A stretch of DNA of 60,895 nucleotides from an uncultured Lachnospiraceae bacterium (GTDB lineage Bacteria; Bacillota; Clostridia; Lachnospirales; Lachnospiraceae): positions 1 through 60,895 of the forward strand of contig OMXP01000011.1 of assembly GCA_900315055.1 (NCBI GenBank), in the 5' to 3' direction. A model generated the notes under the pieces. The model worked only from the letters and a program-made list of their open reading frames with translations, was not told the DNA's origin and ran no database searches. The position numbers and the translations under genes are program-made. Shown in pieces: positions 35,083 through 44,130 of the stretch. The first letter of the stretch is position 1. Each line of letters begins with the position of its first letter.

Positions 35083-35574
35083 CTAGGCCATCACAAGGTC
35101 TGCAAGCTCTGCTCTCGTCACCTTCAGGAAATCCGAAGGGGCGAGCCTGATCTGGCAGCCGATTTTTCCGCCGCTGATATAGATCTTATCCAGGTCCTTT
35201 GCCGAGGCATCGAGCCTTGTCACGAAGTTCTTCTTCATGCCGATCGCCGTGCAGCCGCCGCGCACATACCCGGTCAGGCCGAACAGCTCCTTTACATGAA
35301 TCAGCTCCACGTTCTTGACACCGACGGATTTCGCGCACTTCTTGAGATCCAGCTCCTTCTCGATCGGAATCACGAACACGTAGTGGTTCCTGTCACTTCC
35401 GACTGCTACCAGCGTCTTGTAGACGAGCTCATGGGGCAGTCCCAGGTGATCCGCCGTCTGAATCCCGTCGACAAACTCGCCCTCGACCTCGTAGGATTCA
35501 TGCGTATAGGAAACGCCTGCCCTGTCCAGAATGCGCATCGCATTCGTCTTGACTTCTTTTTCTTTCTTTGCCAT
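35083..35574 (-). CDS. ybaK: YbaK/EbsC-type Cys-tRNA(Pro) deacylase
   Basis: 163 residues. It removes cysteine wrongly attached to tRNA-Pro. Family features are TNAMRILDRAGVSY at the N-terminus, VYKTLVAVGS with the conserved lysine, and LTGYVRGGCTAIGMKK. Its length is typical. The start codon overlaps the stop of pdxY by one base (TGATG), so translation is coupled. It lies in an operon with pyridoxamine kinase and MtnA, which have no obvious link to tRNA editing. Confidence 0.92.
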   Translation of the reverse strand: MAKKEKEVKTNAMRILDRAGVSYTHESYEVEGEFVDGIQTADHLGLPHELVYKTLVAVGSDRNHYVFVIPIEKELDLKKCAKSVGVKNVELIHVKELFGLTGYVRGGCTAIGMKKNFVTRLDASAKDLDKIYISGGKIGCQIRLAPSDFLKVTRAELADLVMA

Positions 35575-36455
35575 CAGTTCACTCTTTCCGCCCTGACCTT
35601 ATCCACCAGGTAGGGAATCTCTTTCTCAAAGGAAACGCCGTACCACTTCGCATCGGGATCCTGCAGGGTCGCCTGGATGCAGTGACCCACGAAATCTGTC
35701 GCAAGAGCTGCTGCCTTTGTTAACGGCAGTCCCGCCACCATCGCCCCGGTGAGGACGCTTGCGAAGATATCCCCGGTCCCGTGGTAGATGGCATCATACA
35801 GAGGCCCCATGCACGTCGTAAAGACATCGCTGTCAGCGTCATAGACCAGTGACCCGATCGAGTCCCCTTCGTCTCCCCGGCAGCCTGTCAGCACAATGCT
35901 GCCGGCGCCCTCTGCGTGGAGCTTGCGGATCAGCTCCTTCAGAAGCTCCGGGTCCGCGTCCGTCTGATAGGGCGTATTCGTCAGGAGAAAGAGCTCCGTC
36001 AGGTTCGGGACCGCAACATCCGAGGAGAGAACCAGCTCCTTCATGGACGATACGAAGTCCTTTGAAAAGCCCTCATACAGCTTTCCGTCGTCCGCCATCG
36101 CAGGGTCCACCACGTGAAGGCAGGGAGATGGCCCGAAATCCCGCCAGACTTCCTTGACTTCCTGCACCTGTCTTGCCGAGGCAAGATATCCGGAGTAGAC
36201 GGCATCAAAGGACAGCGTTTTTGTCCCCTCGCCGTTTCCGGAGAGCGTTCCGTGGGATTTCCAGGCGGTCAGGATCATCGGGATCTCATCGGTCAGGTCT
36301 CTGACAAAGAAGTCCTCAAAGGCCGTATGGGCTGAGAGGACCGCCGTCGGCAGCACCGCGCACTCCGCCCCGAGGGCCGAGATCAGCGGCAGTGCCACCG
36401 TGAGGGAACACCTCCCGATGCATGAGATATCCTGGATGGAAAGTACGCGTTTCAT
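35574..36455 (-). CDS. pdxY: Pyridoxamine/pyridoxal kinase
   Basis: 293 residues from MKRVLSIQDISCIGRCS, the usual PdxY-type beginning of Firmicutes. It phosphorylates pyridoxal and related vitamers to make or salvage pyridoxal phosphate. The ribokinase-type ATP and substrate region near the C-terminus reads YHGTGDIFASVLTG, with the catalytic aspartate in GTGD. A start eight codons earlier is possible; GGAG lies 13 bases before the chosen ATG, which is long. It is the first gene of the operon with ybaK and mtnA, and divergent from the MoxR operon. Confidence 0.9.
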   Translation of the reverse strand: MKRVLSIQDISCIGRCSLTVALPLISALGAECAVLPTAVLSAHTAFEDFFVRDLTDEIPMILTAWKSHGTLSGNGEGTKTLSFDAVYSGYLASARQVQEVKEVWRDFGPSPCLHVVDPAMADDGKLYEGFSKDFVSSMKELVLSSDVAVPNLTELFLLTNTPYQTDADPELLKELIRKLHAEGAGSIVLTGCRGDEGDSIGSLVYDADSDVFTTCMGPLYDAIYHGTGDIFASVLTGAMVAGLPLTKAAALATDFVGHCIQATLQDPDAKWYGVSFEKEIPYLVDKVRAERVN

Positions 36456-36587
36456 CGTTGTTTCTCGTCTCCTTTGCATTCCGGTGCAAAGTTTACCACA
36501 CTTTCAGGGTGTTTCCTATCCTGCAGGAAGCGTGCCGATGCGGTAGAATCATGTCAGAACAAATATTCCGACAAAGGAGAATTCTCT

Positions 36588-37544
36588 ATGGAAGAAACCG
36601 TACTTGGAACCTGCAGAGCCTACCGCGACAAAGTGGTGGAAAATTGCGGGCGTGTCATCGTCGGCAAGGACGACGTCATTGAAAAGCTTCTCATCTGCTA
36701 CGTGTGCGGCGGGCACGTGCTCCTCGAAGACACCCCCGGCACCGGAAAGACCATGCTCCTTCGCACCTTTGCTGCAACCACCGGAGGGACCTTCCGGCGC
36801 ATCCAGTTCACCCCGGATCTTCTTCCGTCGGATCTGACCGGTATCCACTTCTATAATCAGAAGACCTCGGAGTTCGAATTCCGGCAGGGCCCGCTGTTCG
36901 GCAACCTGATCCTGGCCGATGAGATCAACCGCGCAACGCCAAGGACTCAGTCGGCGCTGCTCGAGGTCATGGAGGAGCATCAGATCACCGTAGACGGGGA
37001 AACATATCCGGTGCCCTTTCCCTTCATGGTAATGGCAACGCAGAACCCTCTGGAGTCCTACGGCACCTTCCCCCTGCCGGACGCCCAGGTGGACCGCTTC
37101 TTCATGCGCCTGTCGATGGGCTACATGACACGGCAGGAGGAGATCCGGGTCCTTCGGCGCAAGGCGGCGATTGACCTTGTCCGGGAGCTGAATCCGGTGA
37201 TCACGAAGGATGAAACCCTTGAAGTTCGGAAAGCGGCAACACAGGTCCGCATGTCCGATGATGTCCTGAACTATCTCATGGACATTGTGGAGGCAACCAG
37301 GATCAGCGGCTCGTCCGTGACCCCCGTCAGTGCGCGCGGCTCCCGGGCGCTCTATGAGGCCGCACAGGTACAAGCCCTCTTTGCCGGGCGTGATTTCTGC
37401 ATCCCGGAGGATATCCGGGACATGGCAGAGCCCGTCCTGCTTCACCGGATCAGCTCCGGCGCCGGGTCAAAGGCCTCTGCCGCCGGGGAGTTCCTTGCAA
37501 ACGTCATCTCGCGCCTTCCGGTGCCGCTGGAGGATGCGCAATGA
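36588..37544 (+). CDS. MoxR family AAA+ ATPase
   Basis: 318 residues from MEETVLGTCR. Walker A is DTPGTGKT, Walker B is ILADEINRATPRTQSALLEVMEE, and sensor 1 is MATQNPLESYGTFPLPDAQVD split across a loop. These are the hallmarks of the MoxR/RavA branch, chaperone-like ATPases that help assemble or activate proteins with von Willebrand A-type domains. AAAGGAGA lies seven bases before the ATG. It is the first gene of a three-gene operon with a DUF58 and a DUF4129 protein, each overlapping the next by four bases. This is the standard MoxR-DUF58-transglutaminase-type arrangement. The substrate is unknown. Confidence 0.93.
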   Translation: MEETVLGTCRAYRDKVVENCGRVIVGKDDVIEKLLICYVCGGHVLLEDTPGTGKTMLLRTFAATTGGTFRRIQFTPDLLPSDLTGIHFYNQKTSEFEFRQGPLFGNLILADEINRATPRTQSALLEVMEEHQITVDGETYPVPFPFMVMATQNPLESYGTFPLPDAQVDRFFMRLSMGYMTRQEEIRVLRRKAAIDLVRELNPVITKDETLEVRKAATQVRMSDDVLNYLMDIVEATRISGSSVTPVSARGSRALYEAAQVQALFAGRDFCIPEDIRDMAEPVLLHRISSGAGSKASAAGEFLANVISRLPVPLEDAQ

Positions 37545-38632
37545 TTCTTGCGGTATTTCTCGTCCTGATCGCGCTCTGTCTCGTCCTCGAAGCCTGGTCC
37601 AGAACAGCGGCCCCAAAGGCACTTTCGGCAACGGTCACGGCTGATAAGCGTCTTCTCGAGCAGGGCGTGCCGTTCCATCTGAACTATACGCTGGAGAATA
37701 CGGGCTCTCTTCCCCGCTTTGACGTTCACATCAATCAGTACACCCCGTCATCTCTCGTCCCCGAGGGGAGCGCCGAGGCGCCCTTTACGGCTGAGCGTGT
37801 CTTTGACTGGCGCACGCCCATCGGCCCGAAGAGAAAACATACCGTCCGCATTGAGGTTACGGGGTTATCCCGCGGCCGGTACCGGATTCCCGTATGCAGC
37901 CTCTATCAGGGAGATTTCCTTGGCCTTTTAGAGACGCCAGTGACCCGTGTTCTCTCGATCGGTGAACTCGTCATCTGTCCCCGACCTCTCTCTGATTCGC
38001 CGGATCTTTCCTCCGCCCTCGGAGGATTTTTCGGGGATCTTTCCGTACGCCGTTTTCTCTATCAGGATCCCGTGCTCTTTATCGGCTGCCGGGAGTACAC
38101 CGGGCAGGAGCCGATGAAACAGATCGCCTGGTCCCGCAGTGCGCGCGGACAGGGTCTCATGGTCCGGGAGATGGACCACACGGCAACGTACCGGGTCAGC
38201 GTGATCTTCGACGTGCAGGTCCGCACCGGCGTCTTTGAAAAGGAGCTCTTTGAAACAGCCTGCCGCATGGTCCGCTCGGTCCTCGAGTTTCTGGAAAATA
38301 AAGGCACCGCCTATGCCTTTGCAACCAATGCAAGGTGCGCGGGTGCCATCACGGACAGCCGATACGTCCCGGAGGGCATCGGGGAACGTCACTTTCTGTC
38401 CATTCTGGAGCTTCTCGGCCGCGCGGACGGCCACTGCAGCTTTTCCGGAGAGGATCTGATGGACGCCGCGCTGTATCGCCAGGGCGGCAGAGTCGGCATC
38501 ATCTGCTGTACCCTGAAAGAACCGGACGATACCGTACGAAGGTTTGTATCCAAAGCTTCTCTTTCCGCTTCCACGGTCCTTATCCTGTCGGCTGTCGATT
38601 ACCTGTCAGATGAGGAGGAAAAAGCCTCATGA
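37541..38632 (+). CDS. DUF58 domain protein (vWA-like)
   Basis: 363 residues. One or two short membrane segments are at the N-terminus (about 1-18). A beta-rich part follows (FHLNYTLENTGSLP), then the DUF58 core around residue 200 (KQIAWSRSARGQGLMVREMD), and a von Willebrand A-like segment (YRVSVIFDVQVRT). The metal-ion site (DxSxS) is degenerate: it reads DVQVR, so classical metal-dependent adhesion is unlikely. The ATG overlaps the stop of the MoxR gene (ATGA). It is the presumed partner of the MoxR ATPase, facing the cytoplasm. Confidence 0.88.
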   Translation: MILAVFLVLIALCLVLEAWSRTAAPKALSATVTADKRLLEQGVPFHLNYTLENTGSLPRFDVHINQYTPSSLVPEGSAEAPFTAERVFDWRTPIGPKRKHTVRIEVTGLSRGRYRIPVCSLYQGDFLGLLETPVTRVLSIGELVICPRPLSDSPDLSSALGGFFGDLSVRRFLYQDPVLFIGCREYTGQEPMKQIAWSRSARGQGLMVREMDHTATYRVSVIFDVQVRTGVFEKELFETACRMVRSVLEFLENKGTAYAFATNARCAGAITDSRYVPEGIGERHFLSILELLGRADGHCSFSGEDLMDAALYRQGGRVGIICCTLKEPDDTVRRFVSKASLSASTVLILSAVDYLSDEEEKAS

Positions 38633-39867
38633 GTATGCTCTCCTTTCTCGGCATGCTGTCCGATCTCTCCTTTTACTACGCCTTTGCGGGCATGATCGCC
38701 GTTGCGGCAGGAGGCTCGAGGATCCTGATCTTCCTCTCTCTGTTCCTGCTTTCGCTCTCCAGAGGAGCCTCAGACGCGCTTTTGTCCCATGGAAAGCATC
38801 GTTTATCCCTGCTGTTCGCAGTCCTCTCCTCTGCTGTCGTTCTCCTTGTCACAAAAGGGCACAGGCCGGATCTTGTCCTGCAGGTTCCCGTCTGCTGTCT
38901 TCTTGTCTGCCGCACCCTAAAGCAGAAGAGCACACCCGATGCGGACCGGCAGAAGGTGAACCTGATCCTTGCCCTGTGCCTGATGCTGATGGTTCTGCTC
39001 TGGTGCTATCTGGCAGAGAGCCTTGCCGTAGTCTTTTCCCTGGGTCTTCCGCTCCTTCTTGTCATGAGCCTTGCAACACTCCTGTACGTGCGCCTTTGCC
39101 GCATGCCGGAGACGGTGCTGGAGAACCCCCGCTTTGAACTCCTGAACCTTGGCATTGCATGCGCGCCGCTCCTTCAAGCCATCCTTCTGACCACCCGGCC
39201 CGTCCGGGCTTTCCTTTCCGCAGTGGGGTTATTCCTCTGGCGGTTCCTTCTTCGCCCGGTCCTGTCCGTGCTCCTGTATGTCCTGTCCCTTCTTCTCTAC
39301 GGCATTGCCATGCTCCTCTCCTTCCTCTTTCGGGGAAACAGGGTGCAGATGCCGGACCTGCCAAAGATGCCCGGAAACAGCATGACCATGCAGCCGGACG
39401 CACAGGCACCGCTTCCTGCGGAGAATGGCATCTCCCTTGCCTTTCTGAAAGTCCTGATCCCTGCTGTCCTGTTTGTCCTCGGGGTCGTCTTTCTCACCCG
39501 CTTCCTGAACCGCGGCGGTGTGAAAAAGACGCAGGAAATCGTTCTGGAAAACGAGGATGCACTGCCGGAAGAAAACCGGAACAGAAAGAAACGGCAGAAG
39601 GGAAGCCTCACAGCCAGGCGTTCTGAAAGCCGGGTACGAGCTGCCTACCGGAAATATCTTCGCTGGGCAAAGGGCAAAGGCATGGAACGGGAGCTATCCG
39701 ATACCAGTCTTTCCATTGAACAGAAGACCGATGCCCTGAATCCGGAAAGCCGGGAGAACGTATCCCGTCTTCGCAGCCTTTACCTCAAAGCCCGATATGA
39801 CGGCGTAACGAGTGCGGAGGACGCCCGCCTTGCCGAGGAGCTTGTGAGAAAGATTCTCTCCACTTGA
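38629..39867 (+). CDS. DUF4129 membrane protein
   Basis: 412 residues. The N-terminal half has about six membrane helices, followed by a pair at about 185-225. A further helix at about 268-288 (VLIPAVLFVLGVVFLTRF) precedes a basic cytoplasmic domain of about 120 residues containing AAYRKYLRWAKGKGM and SLYLKARYDG, the DUF4129 pattern. In related operons this domain ends a transglutaminase-like membrane protein; here no transglutaminase Cys-His-Asp segment is seen, so the enzyme part is missing or encoded elsewhere. It overlaps the DUF58 gene by four bases. Confidence 0.85.
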   Translation: MSMLSFLGMLSDLSFYYAFAGMIAVAAGGSRILIFLSLFLLSLSRGASDALLSHGKHRLSLLFAVLSSAVVLLVTKGHRPDLVLQVPVCCLLVCRTLKQKSTPDADRQKVNLILALCLMLMVLLWCYLAESLAVVFSLGLPLLLVMSLATLLYVRLCRMPETVLENPRFELLNLGIACAPLLQAILLTTRPVRAFLSAVGLFLWRFLLRPVLSVLLYVLSLLLYGIAMLLSFLFRGNRVQMPDLPKMPGNSMTMQPDAQAPLPAENGISLAFLKVLIPAVLFVLGVVFLTRFLNRGGVKKTQEIVLENEDALPEENRNRKKRQKGSLTARRSESRVRAAYRKYLRWAKGKGMERELSDTSLSIEQKTDALNPESRENVSRLRSLYLKARYDGVTSAEDARLAEELVRKILST

Positions 39868-39884
39868 AAATCTCCACATGAAAA

Positions 39885-39945
39885 CACCCCGTGAAGGGAA
39901 GACTCACTGAGTCTTTACTCACTGAGCCTTTCCCTCCACGGGGTG
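39885..39945. terminator. Shared bidirectional terminator
   Basis: CACCCCGTG/CACGGGGTG outer stem with an inner AGGGAA/TTCCCT pairing. Inside, ACTCACTGAG occurs twice. It separates the convergent DUF4129 gene and etfA and can serve both. Confidence 0.85.
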
Positions 39946-39975
39946 CTTTGTTTATCTGATATTCAGACCCTGGTA

Positions 39976-41031
39976 TTAAGCGTTGGCCTTTGCAGCCTTA
40001 GCCTCACGGATCTTCTTGGTCAGAAGCGGAACGATCTTGTTCAGATCGCCGACAACACCGTAGTCAGCGACATCGAAGATCGGAGCGTTCTCATCCTTGT
40101 TGATCGCAATGATGATGTCGGACTCCTCCATGCCGGCCACGTGCTGAATGGCACCGGAGATGCCGATTGCGAAGTAGACGTGAGGACGAACGGTCTTGCC
40201 GGTCTGGCCGACCTGCAGATCCTTCGGCTTCCAGCCTGCATCGACAACAGCTCTGGAGCAGGAAACCGTGCCTCCGATGGCATCTGCGAGGTCATCGAGA
40301 AGCTTGAAGTTCTCGGGGCTTCCGACACCGCGGCCGCCGGAGACAAGGATCTTGGCTGCCTGGATATCTGCGACCTGAGAGACTTCCTTGACGATCTTCT
40401 CGATCTCGGTGTAGCAGTTGTTCGGAACGAAGCCAGGATTGTAGTTGATGACTTCTGCCTTGCGGCTTCTGTCGGGATCCTTCTTCTGCATGACGCCGGG
40501 GCGAACCGTTGCCATCTGAGGACGGAAGTCCGGGCAGGCGATCGTTGCGATCGTGTTGCCGCCGAATGCAGGACGGGTCATGAGCAGCTGCTTATGCTTC
40601 TGCTCCTGTCCGGGGATGGCGATCAGCGGGAAGTCGCCGATATCGAGCTTCGTGCAGTCTGCAGTCAGTCCAGTGTGGACTCTTGCGGAGACGCGGGGTC
40701 CGAGGTCACGGCCAATTGCCGTAGCGCCGATGAGAAGGATCTCCGGCTTGTACTCGTTGATGACCGATGCGATTGCATGTGCATACGGCTCGGTGCGGTA
40801 GTCCTTCAGCTCAGGATCGTCGATGACGATGACACGGTCTGCACCATAGGCAGCCAGCTCATCGACGAGACCGCCGACCTGATAGCCGGGAAGGATCGCC
40901 GTTACGGTCTTGTCATCGAGGTCGTCAGCGAGGTCTCTTGCCTTGCCAAGAAGCTCGAGTGCGATCGGGCTGATCTTGTTATCAACCTGCTGAGCAAAGA
41001 TATATACTCCTTTGTAATCCTCTAAAGCCAT
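39976..41031 (-). CDS. etfA: Electron transfer flavoprotein alpha subunit
   Basis: 351 residues. The C-terminal FAD domain is marked by LVSGGRGVGSPENF and GISGAIQHVAGME, followed by INKDENAPIFDVADYG. The N-terminal ~190 residues form the alpha-subunit domain that packs on EtfB. With butyryl-CoA dehydrogenase it forms the bifurcating complex that reduces crotonyl-CoA and ferredoxin with two NADH. AGGAGG lies nine bases before the ATG. It is the last gene of the butyryl-CoA operon, 19 bases after etfB, and ends at a bidirectional terminator. No Rnf genes are in the window. Confidence 0.97.
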   Translation of the reverse strand: MALEDYKGVYIFAQQVDNKISPIALELLGKARDLADDLDDKTVTAILPGYQVGGLVDELAAYGADRVIVIDDPELKDYRTEPYAHAIASVINEYKPEILLIGATAIGRDLGPRVSARVHTGLTADCTKLDIGDFPLIAIPGQEQKHKQLLMTRPAFGGNTIATIACPDFRPQMATVRPGVMQKKDPDRSRKAEVINYNPGFVPNNCYTEIEKIVKEVSQVADIQAAKILVSGGRGVGSPENFKLLDDLADAIGGTVSCSRAVVDAGWKPKDLQVGQTGKTVRPHVYFAIGISGAIQHVAGMEESDIIIAINKDENAPIFDVADYGVVGDLNKIVPLLTKKIREAKAAKANA

Positions 41032-41050
41032 TTCAAATGTCCTCCTAATC

Positions 41051-41842
41051 TCAGATCACGTGCTTCTCGTCAAGCTTGCCCATGATGTAGTCAACAGCCT
41101 CTTCCGGGGAATCAGGGATGACCTGCTCGCCCTTGCCCTTTGCGACCTTATCAGAAGCCTTGGCGATCTGGGTCGGGGAACCAACCTTACCGATATCCTC
41201 GTCCTTGACGTCCTTGAGATCCTTTCTGCCCCAGACGGTAACATCCTTCTGGAAGGCATCGAAGATTCCGCCAGGCGTCATGTAACGGGGCTCATTGAGC
41301 TCGGACAGGCAGGTGATCAGGCAGGGCATCTTGGCCTTGACGATGTGATAGCGATCCTCGAACTGTCTCTTGACCTCAACAGTGCCCTCTTCCGGATTGA
41401 CCTTGATATCCTCGGCATAGGAGATCACCGGGATGTGAAGGTGCTCGGAGATCTGCGGGCCGACCTGTGCGGTATCACCATCGATTGCCTGACGGCCGGT
41501 GATGATCAGATCATAGTCCAGATTTCTTAAAGCGCCTGCAAGGGTCGTGGAAGTAGCCCAGGTATCTGCGCCGCCCAGGACTCTGTCGGTAACAAGGTAG
41601 CCCTTGTCAGCGCCCATGGCGAATGCCTCACGCAGAACTGCATCAGCCTTGGGAAGACCCATGGTGACGACAGAAACCTCTGCGCCATACTCATCCTTCA
41701 GGCGAAGGGCTGCCTCAAGGCCTGCCTTGTCATCGGGGTTCATGATTGCAAGCATGGCAGAGCGATCCAGAGTTCCATCGGGTTTGAACTTGACGCCGCC
41801 CTTGGTATCCGGCACCTGCTTTACGCAAACTACAACTTTCAT
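41051..41842 (-). CDS. etfB: Electron transfer flavoprotein beta subunit
   Basis: 263 residues. It begins MKVVVCVKQVPDTKGGVKF. The family motif region NPDDKAGLEAALRLKDEYGAEV and the nucleotide-binding segment (ITGRQAIDGDTAQVGPQISEH split across a loop) are present. In bifurcating Etfs the beta subunit binds the FAD that receives electrons from NADH. GGAGA lies seven to eight bases before the ATG. It lies between bcd and etfA in the operon, the standard clostridial order. Confidence 0.97.
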   Translation of the reverse strand: MKVVVCVKQVPDTKGGVKFKPDGTLDRSAMLAIMNPDDKAGLEAALRLKDEYGAEVSVVTMGLPKADAVLREAFAMGADKGYLVTDRVLGGADTWATSTTLAGALRNLDYDLIITGRQAIDGDTAQVGPQISEHLHIPVISYAEDIKVNPEEGTVEVKRQFEDRYHIVKAKMPCLITCLSELNEPRYMTPGGIFDAFQKDVTVWGRKDLKDVKDEDIGKVGSPTQIAKASDKVAKGKGEQVIPDSPEEAVDYIMGKLDEKHVI

Positions 41843-41906
41843 TCTAATATCTCCTTCTAGTGATAAGAGGCAGACAAAGCTGCTTCAGAAAGTGTCAACG
41901 GAAACC

Positions 41907-43085
41907 TTACTTGAGCATTGCGCCGGAGATGACCATGCGCTGCACTTCGCTGGTGCCTTCGTAGATCTCGGTGATCTTCGCATCACGCATCATGCGCTCA
42001 ACTTCGTACTCTCTGATGTAGCCGTAACCACCGAAGAGCTGTACGCACTTCGTGGTGACATCCATTGCGGTCTCTGCTGCGAAAAGCTTTGCCTCAGCAG
42101 CATCCTCGGAGAAGCGGGTCTTGTATCCGTTTGCCGCAGCTGCTTCCTTTGCTCTTGCTGCCTTGTAGACCAGAAGCTTTGCAGCATCGGTCTCGGTCTT
42201 GAGGTTTGCCAGCTGGAACTGCGTGTTCTGGAACTGAGCGATGGCTCTGCCGAACTGCTTTCTTTCCTTGACGTAGTCAACGGTGCGCCCGAGAGCGCCC
42301 TCAGCAAGGCCGAGAGCCTGAGCGGCGATACCGATACGGCCGCCGTCAAGGGTGTGCATGGCGATCGGGAAGCCCTTGCCGCGCTGGCCGAGCAGGTTCT
42401 CAGCAGGCACATGAACATCCTGGAAGATCAGCTCGTAGGTCGAGGATCCGCGGATACCCATCTTGTTCTCCTTCGTGCCGAAAGTGAATCCGGGCAGTCC
42501 CTTGTCGACGATGAAGGCCGAGAACTTCTTCTGCTTGCGGCCCTTCTTGTCGAGGACAACATCCGTGTAGGCGATGATGATGTAGACATCAGCTTCCTTG
42601 CCGTTCGTGATGAAGCACTTGGAGCCGTTCAGGATCCACTCCTTGCCATCCTCGGAAAGGACAGCCTTGGTCTGGACGCCCTGTGCATCAGTGCCGGCAC
42701 CGGGCTCGGTCAGGCCGAATGCACCGAGCTTCTTTCCGGAAGCAAGATCCGGAAGGTACTTCTTCTTCTGCTCTTCGGTACCGAAGGTCAGGATGGGATC
42801 CATGCACAGAGAGGTGTGTGCGGAGACGATGACTGCCGTCGTGCCGCAGACCTTTGCGAGTTCCTCAACGCACATGACATAGGTGAGGACATCGCAGCCC
42901 TGGCCGCCGTATTCCTTCGGGATCGGGATGCCAAGGAAGCCGTACTTTGCCATCTTGTTGACGGTCTCGCGAGGGAATACCTCGGTCTCATCGACCTCGA
43001 TCGCATGCGGCTTTACTTCCTTCTCGGCAAATTCCTTAAAGAGGGATCTTGCCATTTCATGTTCTTTGTCTAACTGAAAGTCCAT
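41907..43085 (-). CDS. bcd: Butyryl-CoA dehydrogenase
   Basis: 392 residues from [10 protein letters not shown]. It is an FAD acyl-CoA dehydrogenase that reduces crotonyl-CoA to butyryl-CoA with EtfAB. Conserved segments are [15 protein letters not shown] (FAD/substrate), FITNGKEAD, and the catalytic glutamate in [10 protein letters not shown] near the C-terminus. AGGAGA lies five bases before the chosen ATG; a start ten codons earlier was rejected. The surrounding genes make a role in butyrate formation much more likely than fatty-acid breakdown. Confidence 0.96.
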   Translation of the reverse strand: MDFQLDKEHEMARSLFKEFAEKEVKPHAIEVDETEVFPRETVNKMAKYGFLGIPIPKEYGGQGCDVLTYVMCVEELAKVCGTTAVIVSAHTSLCMDPILTFGTEEQKKKYLPDLASGKKLGAFGLTEPGAGTDAQGVQTKAVLSEDGKEWILNGSKCFITNGKEADVYIIIAYTDVVLDKKGRKQKKFSAFIVDKGLPGFTFGTKENKMGIRGSSTYELIFQDVHVPAENLLGQRGKGFPIAMHTLDGGRIGIAAQALGLAEGALGRTVDYVKERKQFGRAIAQFQNTQFQLANLKTETDAAKLLVYKAARAKEAAAANGYKTRFSEDAAEAKLFAAETAMDVTTKCVQLFGGYGYIREYEVERMMRDAKITEIYEGTSEVQRMVISGAMLK

Positions 43086-43166
43086 GTTTTTCTCCTTCAT
43101 GTTCATACATAGCATACCGGAGCACCGGAAAAGATCCGGTGTTCCGGTGAAGTCACAATTTCTGGA

Positions 43167-44045
43167 TCAGAGCTTGTCAACCGGAGTCTTCGTGCCGTCA
43201 GCGTTGTAGACATAGAAGCCGCGGCCGGTCTTTCTTCCGAGGTGACCTGCACGGACCATCTTGCGAAGCAGCGGGCTTGCAGCGTACTTGTTGTCGTGCG
43301 TGTCGTTGAACAGGACATCCATGATGGCAAGAACAACATCAAGGCCGATCAGATCGCCGAGTTCAAGCGGTCCCATCGGGTGATTGCAGCCAAGCTTCAT
43401 GGCCGTATCAATACCCTCGATATCTGCCGTGCCGGTGTAGTAGACGTTGATGCCCTCATTGATCATCGGAACCAGGATACGGTTGACAACGAAGCCTGCA
43501 GCCTCATTGACCTGAACCGGAGTCTTGCCGATGGTCGTGGCGATCTCGGAGACCTTTGCAACAACTTCCTTCGGGGTGTTGGCGCCTGCAATGACCTCAA
43601 CGAGCTTCATGACAGGAGCGGGGTTGAAGAAGTGCATGCCGACAACCGGCTTCGGAAGGCCTGCACCGATCTCGGTGACAGACAGGGAAGAGGTGTTGGA
43701 AGCGAAGATGCAGTCCGGGTTCTTGACGATGTTCTCCTGGAGGTTGCGGAAGGTATCCTTCTTCAGATCCATCTTCTCGAGAACTGCCTCGACAACAAGG
43801 TCCGGATCCACAGCGATGTCGGACAGACCCATCTGGAACTTGCCAAGGATCTTGTCCTCAGCAGCCTGATCCATCTTGCCCTTTGCAACTCTCTTGTCGA
43901 GCTGCTTCTTGACCTTGTTGAAGCCGCCGTCAGCGAACTCCTGCTTGATGTCGCACAGATAGACCTTCTCGACTGCGTCAGACTGAGCAAAGGCCTGCGC
44001 AATGCCGGATCCCATGGTGCCGGCGCCGATAACTGCTACTTTCAT
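43167..44045 (-). CDS. hbd: 3-hydroxybutyryl-CoA dehydrogenase
   Basis: 292 residues. It reduces acetoacetyl-CoA to 3-hydroxybutyryl-CoA. The N-terminal Rossmann fold reads VIGAGTMGSGIAQ. The catalytic histidine lies in GMHFFNPAPVMKLVE, and the C-terminal helical domain contains NRILVPMINEG and HPMGPLELGDLIGLD. The length is typical of the short, monofunctional clostridial enzyme. AGGA lies before the ATG. It sits between crt and bcd in the operon with spacings of about 80 bases. Confidence 0.97.
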   Translation of the reverse strand: MKVAVIGAGTMGSGIAQAFAQSDAVEKVYLCDIKQEFADGGFNKVKKQLDKRVAKGKMDQAAEDKILGKFQMGLSDIAVDPDLVVEAVLEKMDLKKDTFRNLQENIVKNPDCIFASNTSSLSVTEIGAGLPKPVVGMHFFNPAPVMKLVEVIAGANTPKEVVAKVSEIATTIGKTPVQVNEAAGFVVNRILVPMINEGINVYYTGTADIEGIDTAMKLGCNHPMGPLELGDLIGLDVVLAIMDVLFNDTHDNKYAASPLLRKMVRAGHLGRKTGRGFYVYNADGTKTPVDKL

Positions 44046-44130
44046 GGTTTGTTCCTCCTGATATGTGTTTTTTTACACAGCGAATTGTCCGGCACCTTTG
44101 GGGTACCAGACAACCCGTTTTCAACTGTAT

